NCBI RefSeq assembly: GCF_018873765.1
Contig: NC_057923.1
Span: 55,608,593 to 55,672,592, forward strand
Length of the DNA stretch: 64,000 nt
Direction of reading: 5' to 3'
Source of the DNA: Telopea speciosissima
Lineage: Eukaryota > Streptophyta > Magnoliopsida > Proteales > Proteaceae
Below are positions 38,970-48,788 of the stretch, piece after piece. Position 1 is the stretch's first letter. Each line of letters begins with the position of its first letter. The notes below the pieces were generated by a model that made no database searches, was not told the origin of the DNA, and worked only from the letters and a program-made list of their open reading frames with translations. Position numbers and translations under genes: made by a program.

Positions 38970-39680
38970 ACTAGATTTCACCACACACCCTCTCAAATCT
39001 CATCCGTAGACCCACAACCTCTGTCCTTAATAAATTCTCACTCCTATTGAATGATTTGCAACCCTTCCCCATTCAAAAAAATAGTAAATAAATATTAAGA
39101 AAGGGAAAGAGTTCCTTGAAAGGTAGCATGGTCCCCATGTTGGGAGCATGCACGAAAACATCGATGGAGATGTGATTTCTGCCTTTCATGGGGTGAAGCT
39201 ATCATTTCACAGCCCTTTGTGTCTTGCATAGGGTTACTTGGCCTTTTAGTTTCTTTTCCCATTAAAAAAAAATCTTACAATGACATTTTATATACAAATT
39301 TTTTTCTCCAACAAAAAGATATTGAATAAAAATGTAATAAATTACTTCTTTATATTTTACATATGAAAAATGGAAGAGGGATAAAAGAAGGGGTGGGAGA
39401 AAGATGCCAAATACAAGAGGAGGATTGCTTAAAAGAGTTAAGAGCATCAGGGAATAGAAGTTTGGAATCTTTGTCAAAACAATTCGGAATCAACGTAGCA
39501 TATTCGAAGACATATAGCACCAGCTTCTAAATGGGCCCCTTTATTTGCTTAATGGTTGGACCGTGAATCGGATTCCAATAATCCATCGAGAGTAATAATT
39601 CCAATCTAACGGATGAGATACAACACACGATGTCACGATGTCCTTTATGTACAAACTCCATTTGCCCTTCCCTTCCTTTC
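38970..39680. other. Upstream region of TIM23
   Basis: AT-rich, with a possible foldback-core copy at 39120-39260 (GGTGAAGCTATCATTTCACA, then TGTGTCTTGCATAGGG) whose arms pair weakly. No gene. Confidence 0.4.
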
Positions 39681-39686
39681 CACCTA

Positions 39687-39694
39687 AAACCCTA
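39687..39694 (+). promoter_or_regulatory. Telo-box upstream of TIM23
   Basis: AAACCCTA, repeated at 39830-39837 just before the ATG. This motif is frequent in promoters and leaders of plant genes for translation and organelle biogenesis expressed in dividing cells. Its role here is inference. Confidence 0.5.
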
Positions 39695-39843
39695 GTAAGG
39701 GTTTCTGACATTTTCTTTCCAACGCAGTAAACTCCGAAAACTCCTGCCAGAGACCCTTTTTCTTCCGATCAAATTTCATTCCATAAATTTCGGAGGTAAG
39801 TTTCTGAGGGAAATTTCATTCGCAATCCAAAACCCTAGTTTCG

Positions 39844-40392
39844 ATGGCTAGTCACACCAGTGAATCTGATAGAAAAACTCGGTTATACCACCCTTACCAG
39901 GATCTCCATATCCCAGTTCAAAACCTCTATAACCTCCCTACTTCCCCTGAGTATCTTTTCGATGAAGAAGCTGCCGTTCAACGTCGCTCATGGGGTGAGA
40001 ACCTGCAATATTATACGGGTTCTGGTTACCTAACTGGTGCCATCGTTGGGGCAGCCAAAGGGTCTATTGAGGGGATCAGAGCTGCTGAGCCTGGTGATTC
40101 CATGAAGCTAAGAATCAATAGGGTTTTGAATTCTGGTGGGCAGACTGGAAGAAGGTTTGGGAATTCTTTGGGTATTGTGGGTTTGATCTTTGCTGGGTTG
40201 GAGAGCGGACTTATTCATTTGAGAGACTCGGATGATGTGTTGAACAGTGTTTTAGCTGGGTTAGGAACTGGAGCTCTCTACAAGGCGGCTTCTGGACCAC
40301 GGTCTGCTGCTGTTGCTGGGGCAATTGGAGGTTTAGCTGCAGGAATTGCGGTTGCAGGCAAGCAGGGGTTCAAAAGATATGTTCCTATTTAG
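39844..40392 (+). CDS. TIM23: Mitochondrial inner-membrane translocase subunit TIM23
   Basis: Channel subunit of the TIM23 complex that imports presequence proteins across or into the mitochondrial inner membrane. The 182-residue protein is in one exon, as in other plant TIM23 genes, and of usual length (about 185). The N-terminal 60 residues are hydrophilic ([20 protein letters not shown]). The Tim17/22/23 (PRAT) region follows with four short Gly/Ala-rich membrane segments, around residues 60-78, 106-124, 131-148 and 153-171: [79 protein letters not shown] stop follows PI. Two telo-boxes precede it. Intact. Confidence 0.95.
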   Translation: MASHTSESDRKTRLYHPYQDLHIPVQNLYNLPTSPEYLFDEEAAVQRRSWGENLQYYTGSGYLTGAIVGAAKGSIEGIRAAEPGDSMKLRINRVLNSGGQTGRRFGNSLGIVGLIFAGLESGLIHLRDSDDVLNSVLAGLGTGALYKAASGPRSAAVAGAIGGLAAGIAVAGKQGFKRYVPI

Positions 40393-40441
40393 TCAGTATC
40401 TCTTTGTGGCTTTGGGTCCTTGATGAATTTGATGGGATTGG

Positions 40442-42345
40442 TATAGTGTTACTGCAATTGTTATTTATAAAACAATTCGTCGACTTGTCTTTGTTCTTCT
40501 TTCAAATTTAAAGCAATTTTGAGTCGGAAATATATAAATTTCAGTTTAGGGCACTTAATTCAACCTCTATATATTCAAGTTGAAGAGAAATTTTATGTCA
40601 TTGGGAGAATTGATTGATTTGCCTTTTATATTTTAGCATTCATATGAATTATTCAGTATGGTTATGGAGAAAGGTAGTATTTTTTTAGATATGTTATTGT
40701 GATGCTTATTCACTGAGTTGCTCGGTTGGTTATTTAGCTCCCCTGTAAAAAATAATATTACTCTTCAAAATATTAATAGTTATTGTGTCACTATTCTGGA
40801 TGATTGATGTCCGGTTTGAACATTGCTATTTCTGTTTGTGTTGAGTTTATGGGTTCTGGTTCTTGATGTGTCTCTTCTTTCTGATTAGTTCACACTTTAT
40901 ATTGGAACCGTTTCTAATGATGAAATCTATTGATATGACAATTACCTTTGCATTATTTGGGAAAGAAAGGCTGTGTAGTGAGGTTGTTTTTGGTGAGAGA
41001 GGAAGAACTAGCAACTTAGGCTAGTGAGATAATGTCTGGGTAAGTGCTTTGACCTGTTTTGAGTTCCTGATGTAGATGTTAAATTTTGACCTAGATGGAC
41101 TTGTGTGTGGTGTAAGGCAATCAAGGCTTGGGGTTATGTGACCATAAAATTTATTTTTATCTGAACAGTAAATCTTAGTTACCCTATACAGCAAGGGCAT
41201 AGAAAAGTATTGGTGTTTGACATTAGTTTGAGGTGTTCGAAGCGGGTGTGAGGTAAGTAACACAATGCCCTATACAGCAAGGGCATAGAAAAGTGTTGGT
41301 GTTTGACATTAGTTTGAGGTGTTGGAAGCGGGTGTGAGGTAACACAATGCCCTATACAGCAAGGGCATAGAAAAGTGTTGGTGTAGTGTTACTGCAATTG
41401 TTATTTATAAAACAATTCGTCGACTTGTCTTTGTTCTTCTTTCTATTCTAAGGCAATTTTGAGTCAGAAATATATAAATTTCAGTTTAGGACACTTAATT
41501 CAATCTCTATATATTCAAGTTGAAGAGAAATTTCATGTCATTGGGAGAATTGTTTGATTTTCCTTTTATATTTTAGCATTCATATGAATTATTCAGTATG
41601 GTTGTGGAGAATGGTAGTATTTTTTTGTAGATTTGTTATTGTGATGCTTATTCACTGAGTTGCTCGGTTGGTTATTTAGCTCCCCTGTAATAATAATAAT
41701 AATAATTGTATATTATTACTCTTCAAAATATTAATAGTTTTTGTGTAACTATTCTGGATGATTGATGTCCGGTTTGAGCATTGCTATTTCTGTTTGTGTT
41801 GAGTTTTTGGGTTTTGGTGTTTGATGTTCTCCTCTTTCTGATTAGGTCACATTGAGACTTAATATTGGAACCATTTCTAATGATGAAATCTATACATGAC
41901 AATTACCTTTGTATTATTTGGGAGAGGGGCTGTAGTGAGGTTGTTTTTGGTGAGAGAGAGGAAGAAATAGCAACTGCTGCTACCTGTGGGTGGACTTTGT
42001 ATCATTGCATGATCTGAAGATTTGATACCTAGGTTAGTGAGTTGCTAAGTTCAAGTCATATGGATACCTTTATCAATGAGTTGCTTAGGCTAGTGAGATA
42101 ATGTCTGGGTAAGTGCTTTGACCTGTTTGAGTTCCTGATGTAGATGTTAATTATGACCTGGGTGTGGAAGACTTGTGTTTGGTGTAAGGCAATCAAGGCT
42201 TGGGGTTATGTGATCATATATTTTATTTTAGTCTGAACAGTAAATCATAGTTACCCTTTACAGCAAGGGCATAGAAAAGTGTTGGTGTCTGACATTAGTT
42301 TGGGTTGTTCGGGTGTGAGGTAAGTAACACAATGCCCTGAAGATT
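40442..42345 (+). repeat. Tandem duplication of about 940 bp downstream of TIM23
   Basis: TAGTGTTACTGCAATTGTTA with TTATAAAACAATTCGTCGAC starts copy 1 near 40444 and copy 2 near 41384. Both continue through TTCAGTTTAGG, GCTCGGTTGGTTATTTAGCT, ATGATTGATGTCCGGTTTGA and AATCAAGGCTTGGGGTTATG. Differences are scattered substitutions and small indels, including an extra AATAAT run in copy 2. The unit starts about 50 bp after the TIM23 stop and may include its 3' UTR. Confidence 0.9.
41186..41375 (+). repeat. Tandem sub-repeats of about 80-86 bp
   Basis: CAGCAAGGGCATAGAAAAGT followed by TTGGTGTTTGACATTAGTTT occurs in tandem at the junction of the two 940-bp copies (three starts near 41190, 41273 and 41357) and once more at 42261. 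The sub-repeat may have promoted the larger duplication. Confidence 0.85.
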
Positions 42346-42349
42346 GACC

Positions 42350-44100
42350 ATGGAAGGTGACCATGTTTATGCATGTGAATGCAAAAAATGCATTTGTGCA
42401 TACCTTGGTCACATAGATATGTACATGTATCTGTATAGTAGTCACCATTCACTAATGCATAAGTATTCTCTCTCTCTCCTTCTTCTTACCTTTTCCAATA
42501 CAAAAAATTCAGTAGTCCATTTCTGGACCATAGATGCAGACAGAAAATTTTAACCTCTCCCATCCCCTCTCTAGATATATTAAAAAAAAGGGGGGGGGGT
42601 GTTCTGGAACCAATAAAAAAAATTTAATGGATGATCTGTTGACAATCCTCAGCTATGTAATTTCTGTGTCAGAAATTTGGAGATTTATGGTTTGCTTATT
42701 GTGGTCATCCTGGTGAAGGTAACTGAGAAGCGCTGCTATCCTTCATTTCAGAGTTTTGAGATTTGCCCATTCTAGACATTGTTGGGCTGCTTTGGAGGGT
42801 GATGGTTGTGAGTTGTGGTAGGATGGATTTGGCTCCAAGACACTTAACATGTGCACTTCAGATTTTAAAAGATTCAAGGAACTAAGTGGCCCATCGGAGA
42901 AAATGTTAAACAGAAAAAGAGGCAACTCAGTGGCATTTTCACGCCATATTGCTTATGATGGATTACTTGAAACATGTTGGTGGATGCTAATGCTGCATAG
43001 GTTGATTTCATAGGAAAATCCTACTTCTCTTTCAGTTTTACTTTTTGCTATTTCTAGTTTAGATTCTAGGCCTTTTTATATCATAGTTCATATTTCAGTT
43101 TAGTGCTTATATACTTTTGGTGTAAATCCCTGAATCAGGAGAATGAATCCAGCTTCAAAGGTTTTCCCTTTGTGTTGCATTATGAAAGTAGAAATAGTGA
43201 CTTTAAATGAGAAATATTGGATAATTTGACAAATCTTTGGCTTTGAACTCGCATCTCAGAATAGTGAGTAAATTTCAGTTTTCAGATTTGAATGAGAATC
43301 CTGGCATTCCATGGAGCAACTGTAATCTGGAGCAAGCTCTGATTGCACTGTAGCAAGTGTGTTACCTGTTGACTGTTTACAATCATATCCCGTCTGATGT
43401 CTTCTCTCTATATTTTCTAACATGAATAGCTACAAGAAACAACTTAGGAATGAGTATCCCCTTCCTCAAGTGATTCCATTACAAGCTCGTGTTGGTGGAA
43501 AAAATGGTGTTAGTATATATACAACTTTTAGATGCTTCCACTGCCTACCATGGCTGTACATTAAGCAACTTGGTGCATGATGGCTGTAGAGAACAACCAT
43601 AGAGGATTGGAACCCCTTGGAAACGGATTTTGAATTCAGAATGCTCGTTCTATTGGGCACACTATGGGTTGATGGTCACTTTTGAAGGCTTCTGAAAGTC
43701 TCAATAGTTAATTTTCTGTGGCCCTGTTTCTATGAGTAGAAGAAGTTGGTTTATTTACCAAAAAAAATAAAATAAAATAAACAAGAAGTTGATTTTGTAT
43801 TATATTGGACCTTACAGGCAATAGGTTATATTTGTGTTGGATTAGAATTTCCCTCAACCCAAACACAACCAGTTGATAAGACTCCATTCTCCCACCAGCA
43901 CAATCACATGGGGAGCTGATGTTTTTGTATTTGACATAAAAAATCTTGGATCTCTTGATGATTTTTTTTTTCTATTCATAAAAAGAGTATCAATCAATCT
44001 ATTATCGGGTTAATTTTCCTTGTTTTTTTAATTCCCAAATCCCAAAACCTCTGCAACAAAACATGGGGGTGTCGAATGATTCTACATGAGACTTTTATGA
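42350..44100. other. Intergenic, no gene recognised with confidence
   Basis: A stretch at about 42825-43012 is open in one plus-strand frame for about 62 codons (including SDFKRFKELSGPSEKM) after a possible acceptor, but no family is recognised. The rest is AT-rich with CTCT and A/G runs. Confidence 0.3.
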
Positions 44101-44123
44101 AAGGCTCCATTTGTTGTTTCTGA

Positions 44124-44400
44124 GCATAGTTCAAAGGTCTGAAATTTCGGTCAGGCCAAAACGAGATGTTATTGTCAAAATGAAAAATGCAATATTTTGG
44201 AAATTTCTGTTATATCATTTCGGTTTAAAAAATATACAGTTTCGTCAAAAAATTTCGGTTATTTTGATCATTTGTTTTGGTATTTCGATAATTTTGGTAT
44301 TTTGCACCTAAAAATGATCAAGAAAAACTAATAGAAAAAATACAATATTTGAACGAAATTTTGATCAAATTGAAATGACCTTCCAAAACAAGATTTAATA
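44124..44400. repeat. Truncated hAT-like (CATAGTTCAAA) element
   Basis: Starts CATAGTTCAAAGGTCTGAAA and continues with TTTCGGTC, TTTCGGTTTAAAA and TTTCGATAATTTTGG words as in the element around Copia-1. The opposite end is not clear. Confidence 0.45.
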
Positions 44401-44639
44401 CTATGTTTCTGGATAAGACACCTTGAAGGAATTTTTTGTTTTATTACAACGTTTTACTTGGAAACAAACAAAGAACAAGAGAAAATCAGGTACAATGATC
44501 AGTCTCCACGAGTGCCACGCAATTGTAAGACTAGTATCACCCATCTGTTGAAACAGGTTATTTTGTGTTATGCTGAACTCGGCATTTCTGAGAACCACAC
44601 TGACAAAAACAAAAAAAAAGAAAGGGTAAAAGGGTTTCT

Positions 44640-44826
44640 ATCTCTCGGATCTGGTTCCCCTCCTACGACCTGCCCCACCTCCCTCCCTTCTACAGTCCCA
44701 CCAGACACAAACAGGAGTAGACCCCACCTGGGCAGGGGATTGGGTGGTCATTTTGCCCTTGTTGTGTCTGATAGGAGGAAGTCAAGTGAGGCAGGTCGTA
44801 GGAGAGGAGCCAGACGTCTTCTCTCT
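44640..44826. repeat. Foldback element F15
   Basis: Left arm CTGGTTCCCCTCCTACGACC and TGCCCCAC pairs with right arm GTGAGGCAGGTCGTAGGAGA and GGAGCCAG; the inner CCACCAGACACAA pairs with TTGTGTCTGATAGG. The core GGGTGGTCATTTTGCCC is present. Confidence 0.75.
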
Positions 44827-44829
44827 CCC

Positions 44830-45430
44830 CTCCAATGTGAAAGGACCATCCTATCCCCTTCCATGAGCAAGGCCTAAGTGGGTGACATGCCCAAACCTTT
44901 ACCAAGTGAAAATACTTACCTTTCAAACTAATTAAATCGAGAGCTATAACACCCAATAGTCCAAAAAATGGAATGAGCTCAGCAAATTGGAAATATCTAG
45001 AAAATGAGGTATTGTTCATGTCATCACTAATCAATGATGAAGCTAGCATATATATGGCATGCTCAGGTATCACTCATCTTTGAGATGCTGAAATCTGATT
45101 AATATCCAGCATATATACAAATATCACAGGCATGTAATTCTTTATATGCAAAAAATGTGTTATACATGTCTTGATAGACAATGAGCAACTTTCCTGCATC
45201 TCTGCATTTGAGATGAGTATCAAAATTTACCTCCACTCTTGTTTCTTTTGGTAAATACATTCTCATCACTTGAAGATTTTTACGTATTAGAACTCCAGTG
45301 GTTCCATGGATTAGTTACAGTTAGGACTGCATACGTCGGTGAAAAATACATTGAGTAAACGGGGTTCTGCCAGAATCCCCTGTTCTAAAACTACATTGGA
45401 ATCATATGGGAAATTTGGTTCATGTGAATT
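44830..45430. other. Downstream flank of the sororin-like exons
   Basis: AT-rich. A likely 3' UTR for the minus-strand gene lies at its high-coordinate side. Nothing else recognised. Confidence 0.35.
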
Positions 45431-45432
45431 TG

Positions 45433-46565
45433 TTACTTGTCACTGTCTGATTCAAACTCCTCTGGCAGTTCAAGTGCATCGATCTCTGCAAAGTATGCCT
45501 TCTGCTGGTCGATAAAATCTTGTGGAAGTGAGAAATGCTTCTTCTGTAGACAGTTCAAGCAGATTTTGTGGGGATAAATTACTAAGGAACAGTCCAGATT
45601 AAATATCAAAATTAAGATAAAAAAAAATGCTGAAGCATGTAACTGATAGCAGTAGAATGGTTATGCAAACTGTCCTGAAACATTTATCATTGGATAGTTC
45701 CCTCTTTATATTAAAAGGTAAATTAATAGATCCTTAATCTGAATATATGGTTCCCCAAAAGAAGGAAACAATACTAATATTCTAGAATATAACCCACGAT
45801 AAAAAATTTGCAAAACCTAAAAAGTAGCAAGCAAACAATTAAATTTTTTTTAATCAATAGAGAGCAAGCATGTTAAAATTGCTCGACTTGACTGCTAACT
45901 TTCTATAGCTTCATGATGAGTGAGTGATACTTTCTTCCATCTAGGCATAATAACCCCCCAACCCCTCCCCTCGGCGACATGGGTCTACTTGCTCCTTTCT
46001 TCTGTATAGATTTCTGGAGTCAGGCCTAACGGCCCTAACCCCTATAATTAGGTATTATTTTTCCCACTTGAGAAACATATGTTTTTAAGGGTATACCCAG
46101 GGGTGCCACCCCTCCCTCCTGAGCATCATGGGTCAACTTAGTCCTGCTTCTGTATAGGGGTCTGAAGTCGGGCCTAACCCCCATAATTAGTGATTATTTT
46201 TCCCCCTTCAGCAACAATCCTTTCAAGGCTATGCCCACGTGACTGGAGTCTCATTCCCCAAGAGACCATGCTAAAATGCTTTACTATAAATCTGAAAAAT
46301 ACCTAATGGGTGGATGGTGAAAAAAAATAAATCCTGTTCACAGTATATTCAAACCAAATAACTTATAGAAAGAGGAAAATTAATGGACCAATATTGCCTG
46401 TACTAAAGTGTTATCTTTAAAAAGTTAAAACCCTAGCTTCCTACCAATAAAGAAGTAGACATTTTGCTAGAGGATGAGAAAAAACTAACCTTTTTGCTTT
46501 TTGGATGGGAAGCCACACTAGTTTTGGATTGACCAGCATCACCATGTTCTTCATTCAGCTTATTC
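45433..46565 (-). CDS. 3'-terminal exons of a probable sororin-like gene (partial)
   Basis: Two minus-strand exons with good borders: 46565-46490 (acceptor ATAG, donor GTTAGT) and 45543-45433 (acceptor CTACAG), joined in phase across a 946-bp intron. They encode NKLNEEHGDAGQSKTSVASH followed by a basic PKSKKKKHFS stretch, then PQDFIDQQKAYFAEIDALEL, PEEFESDSDK and a stop. The DFIDQQKAYFAEIDAFEL-type ending is what I know from plant sororin-like proteins, which protect cohesin on chromatin during mitosis and meiosis. Upstream exons were not found within 1.1 kb; beyond that the locus is occupied by transposons, so the gene is either long or broken. Identity is from memory of the family and moderately sure; that the exons are real is somewhat surer. 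Confidence 0.5.
45920..46262 (+). repeat. Imperfect tandem repeat in the sororin-like intron
   Basis: Two units about 175 bp apart share CATGGGTCTACTTGCTCC/CATGGGTCAACTTAGTCC, TTCTGTATAG, AGTCAGGCCTAACGG/AGTCGGGCCTAACCC, CCATAATTAG and TTATTTTTCCC. Confidence 0.75.
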
Positions 46566-46569
46566 CTAT

Positions 46570-47300
46570 TTGGAAGAAAATACACACAAAAATGGCATCT
46601 TTATCTATGCAAGTCCAGGGGACAAACAGACATTGAAAACATGATTGCAAATTTAAAAACAAAAATAATCCTCAGCACAGATTTGCATGACTTGCACCAA
46701 TCAATAAGAACTCAAGCATAGAAAATAACAATAAAACAAAATAGAGAATAAAATAAGAGAATGACAGAAGAATTTTGTAATGGAAAAAGTTGCGAATAAA
46801 TCATAAAAGGCAGAGGTCACTCTACTCTGTAGATGAGAGAGACAACCAGAAGGACTCTCTGACTCGCACTCCATGGGTGTGTACCCTGACCTAGGGATTT
46901 GAGGGAGACATTTCTGTTCTCCCCTGTGTGTGTGTGATCTAACAGTTGAGAGGGTGAAAGTGCTCTCTCTCTCTCTCTCACACACACATATTGTGTGAAA
47001 TGTATATAAATGTCTCTAGGGCTTTTTGGTTCCATTTACTTCGTTTGAATCTGAAAGTCATTCTTCTGATGGAGTTTGAACTGACTATATATATGCATGT
47101 TCTTTTCTAGGTTTTATGTTATAACTTCTTAGTGTTATCACAAATTATTGATCTTTTTCACATCTGAATTGCTGGTTTAGCACAGTAGCACAGCACCATC
47201 ATGCAGTTGTTTGTTGTTGATTATGTAGTCCAGATGAGTACAAGCCTTGAAACACGTTTCATTATTCTATTATTCAATACAAGTGAAAAAGGTAGTCAAT
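46570..47300. other. Spacer upstream of the sororin-like exons
   Basis: No further exon could be identified on the minus strand. Contains CT/CA microsatellite runs near 46920-46990. Confidence 0.35.
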
Positions 47301-47304
47301 TAAG

Positions 47305-47444
47305 CATAGTTGTCAAGGTGTTGCCTAGGCGTCCAGGCGCCCTTTGCTGGAAGGGTGTCTTGGTCGCCTAGGTGCCTTGTTGGCATCGCCTTGATTTTTC
47401 CATCCTCCAACGCCTAGGATCATCTAGACACTGTGACAGCTATG
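47305..47444. mobile_element. Short hAT-like MITE, CATAGTTGTCAAGG ends
   Basis: CATAGTTGTCAAGGTGTTGC at the left is mirrored by CACTGTGACAGCTATG at the right, with GCCTAGGCG words paired inside. Flanks CAATTAAG/CAACTAAC agree at 6 of 8. 140 bp. Confidence 0.65.
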
Positions 47445-47718
47445 CAACTAACAGTCATGATCATGATAAACCAATTAATGAACAATCAACTTTATGGATT
47501 TGCAGATGTACACAGTAGTTGTACTGCTAAACATTCATATAACAAAACCCAAGTAATAAGTTAAACTCTGAGAAGATAACCAAGACTTTCTTAGGTAGAT
47601 AACTAAGCAAAAACATAAATCACCGGCCACAGGCCCATTAGCTAAGGGTGATGCAGACTTGCCAACGTAAGTAGAAGTCAAATATCCAAGTCAACAAACT
47701 CGGCGAGTTAATTCAGTT

Positions 47719-47726
47719 CCAGCAAC
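47719..47726 (+). repeat. 8-bp target duplication (left) of the hAT-like host of Copia-1
   Basis: CCAGCAAC, repeated exactly at 54357-54364 across more than 6.6 kb. An 8-bp duplication fits hAT insertion. Confidence 0.9.
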
Positions 47727-48469
47727 CATAGTTCAAAATTTCAGTTTCGAGCCTGGTTTTGACCAGGCTTGAAACTGAAATATTTCACGAAACACTGAAA
47801 TTTCGGTCAAAATGTTTTCAGGTTTCGACTGCAAGTTTCGGTGGAGTGTTCAAGGCCCAAATGGCCAAATTAAGTTCTGAAACTTCTAGGCAGCCCTATT
47901 TTAGGCTCTCTAAACGTAGTGGAACCCTTAGATTCTAAAAAAAAAACCCTAAACAGTAGTTTGACTTTGGACTCTAGTTTGGTAGTATATGTTGTTGCGT
48001 ACATTATAACCCTCCCCAGATCCTGTAGTGGTGGGAGCCTCTTGCACTGGGTATGCCCCTTTTTTTTTTGTATACATTCCCTAATATAGCCTATTCCCCA
48101 GAAAATTTAGTACTAGAATGCACTTAATTCAATAAATACAACTTAAATATGCATTAGGAATGAATAGACAAAATTATAAACCATTTCATAATTATCAAAT
48201 GTTACACATCATACATGGTTCATCACAAAGAGTCGAAAATATGAGAGTCAAGAATACAAGCAAGTTCCGGGCAGGATCAAAACCACTTGAATGTTGTTGC
48301 TGCCAACCACCAAGTATTTACCTTAATTTTGTAAAAATTAATTTTTGGAAAAAGTGATATTCCTTCAACTTTAAATCTTGCACAAGTCTTCCAACAACGC
48401 AGCAAATCGTTGCTTCCAATGCATTTCTCTACTGCCCAACAATTTGTTCCACGCTTGTATGGGAGTAAT

Positions 48470-48775
48470 AGTTAGAAATTAGGTATGGGCTGCTTCTAAC
48501 AAGGAAGATGTGAGGGTTTGGAAAGGAAGAAGAAGAAGAAGAAGAAGAAGAAGAAGAAGAAGAAGAGAAGAAGGAAGAAGGGATGAGAGGGAAATCATGG
48601 GTGTTTTGAGAATAGTCTCCCAACACTTATTTACTTCATTAACAACTCTTTAGGAAATTACAAAGGGCTCCCTGGGGAGGTAAAAGATAAAAAGACATAA
48701 AAGTGTAAAATTACAACTCTATGACTAATAATAAAAGACAATGACTAACGTACCCCTAACACATAAACTCTAACA
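48470..48775 (-). repeat. 3' LTR of Copia-1
   Basis: 306 bp, from TGTTAGAGTTTATG to TTTCTAACT on the minus strand. It is longer than its partner mainly because of an expanded (GAA)n tract at 48528-48565. Confidence 0.9.
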
Positions 48776-48788
48776 CTCCCCCTCAAGC
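48776..48788 (-). promoter_or_regulatory. Polypurine tract of Copia-1
   Basis: On the minus strand TTGAGGGGGAG lies immediately before the 3' LTR; it would prime plus-strand DNA synthesis. Confidence 0.75.

Noticed and set aside
46701-47035. Two overlapping minus-strand frames rich in Glu/Arg
   Set aside because: Driven by the CT/GA and CA microsatellites; they do not connect in phase with the sororin-like exons.
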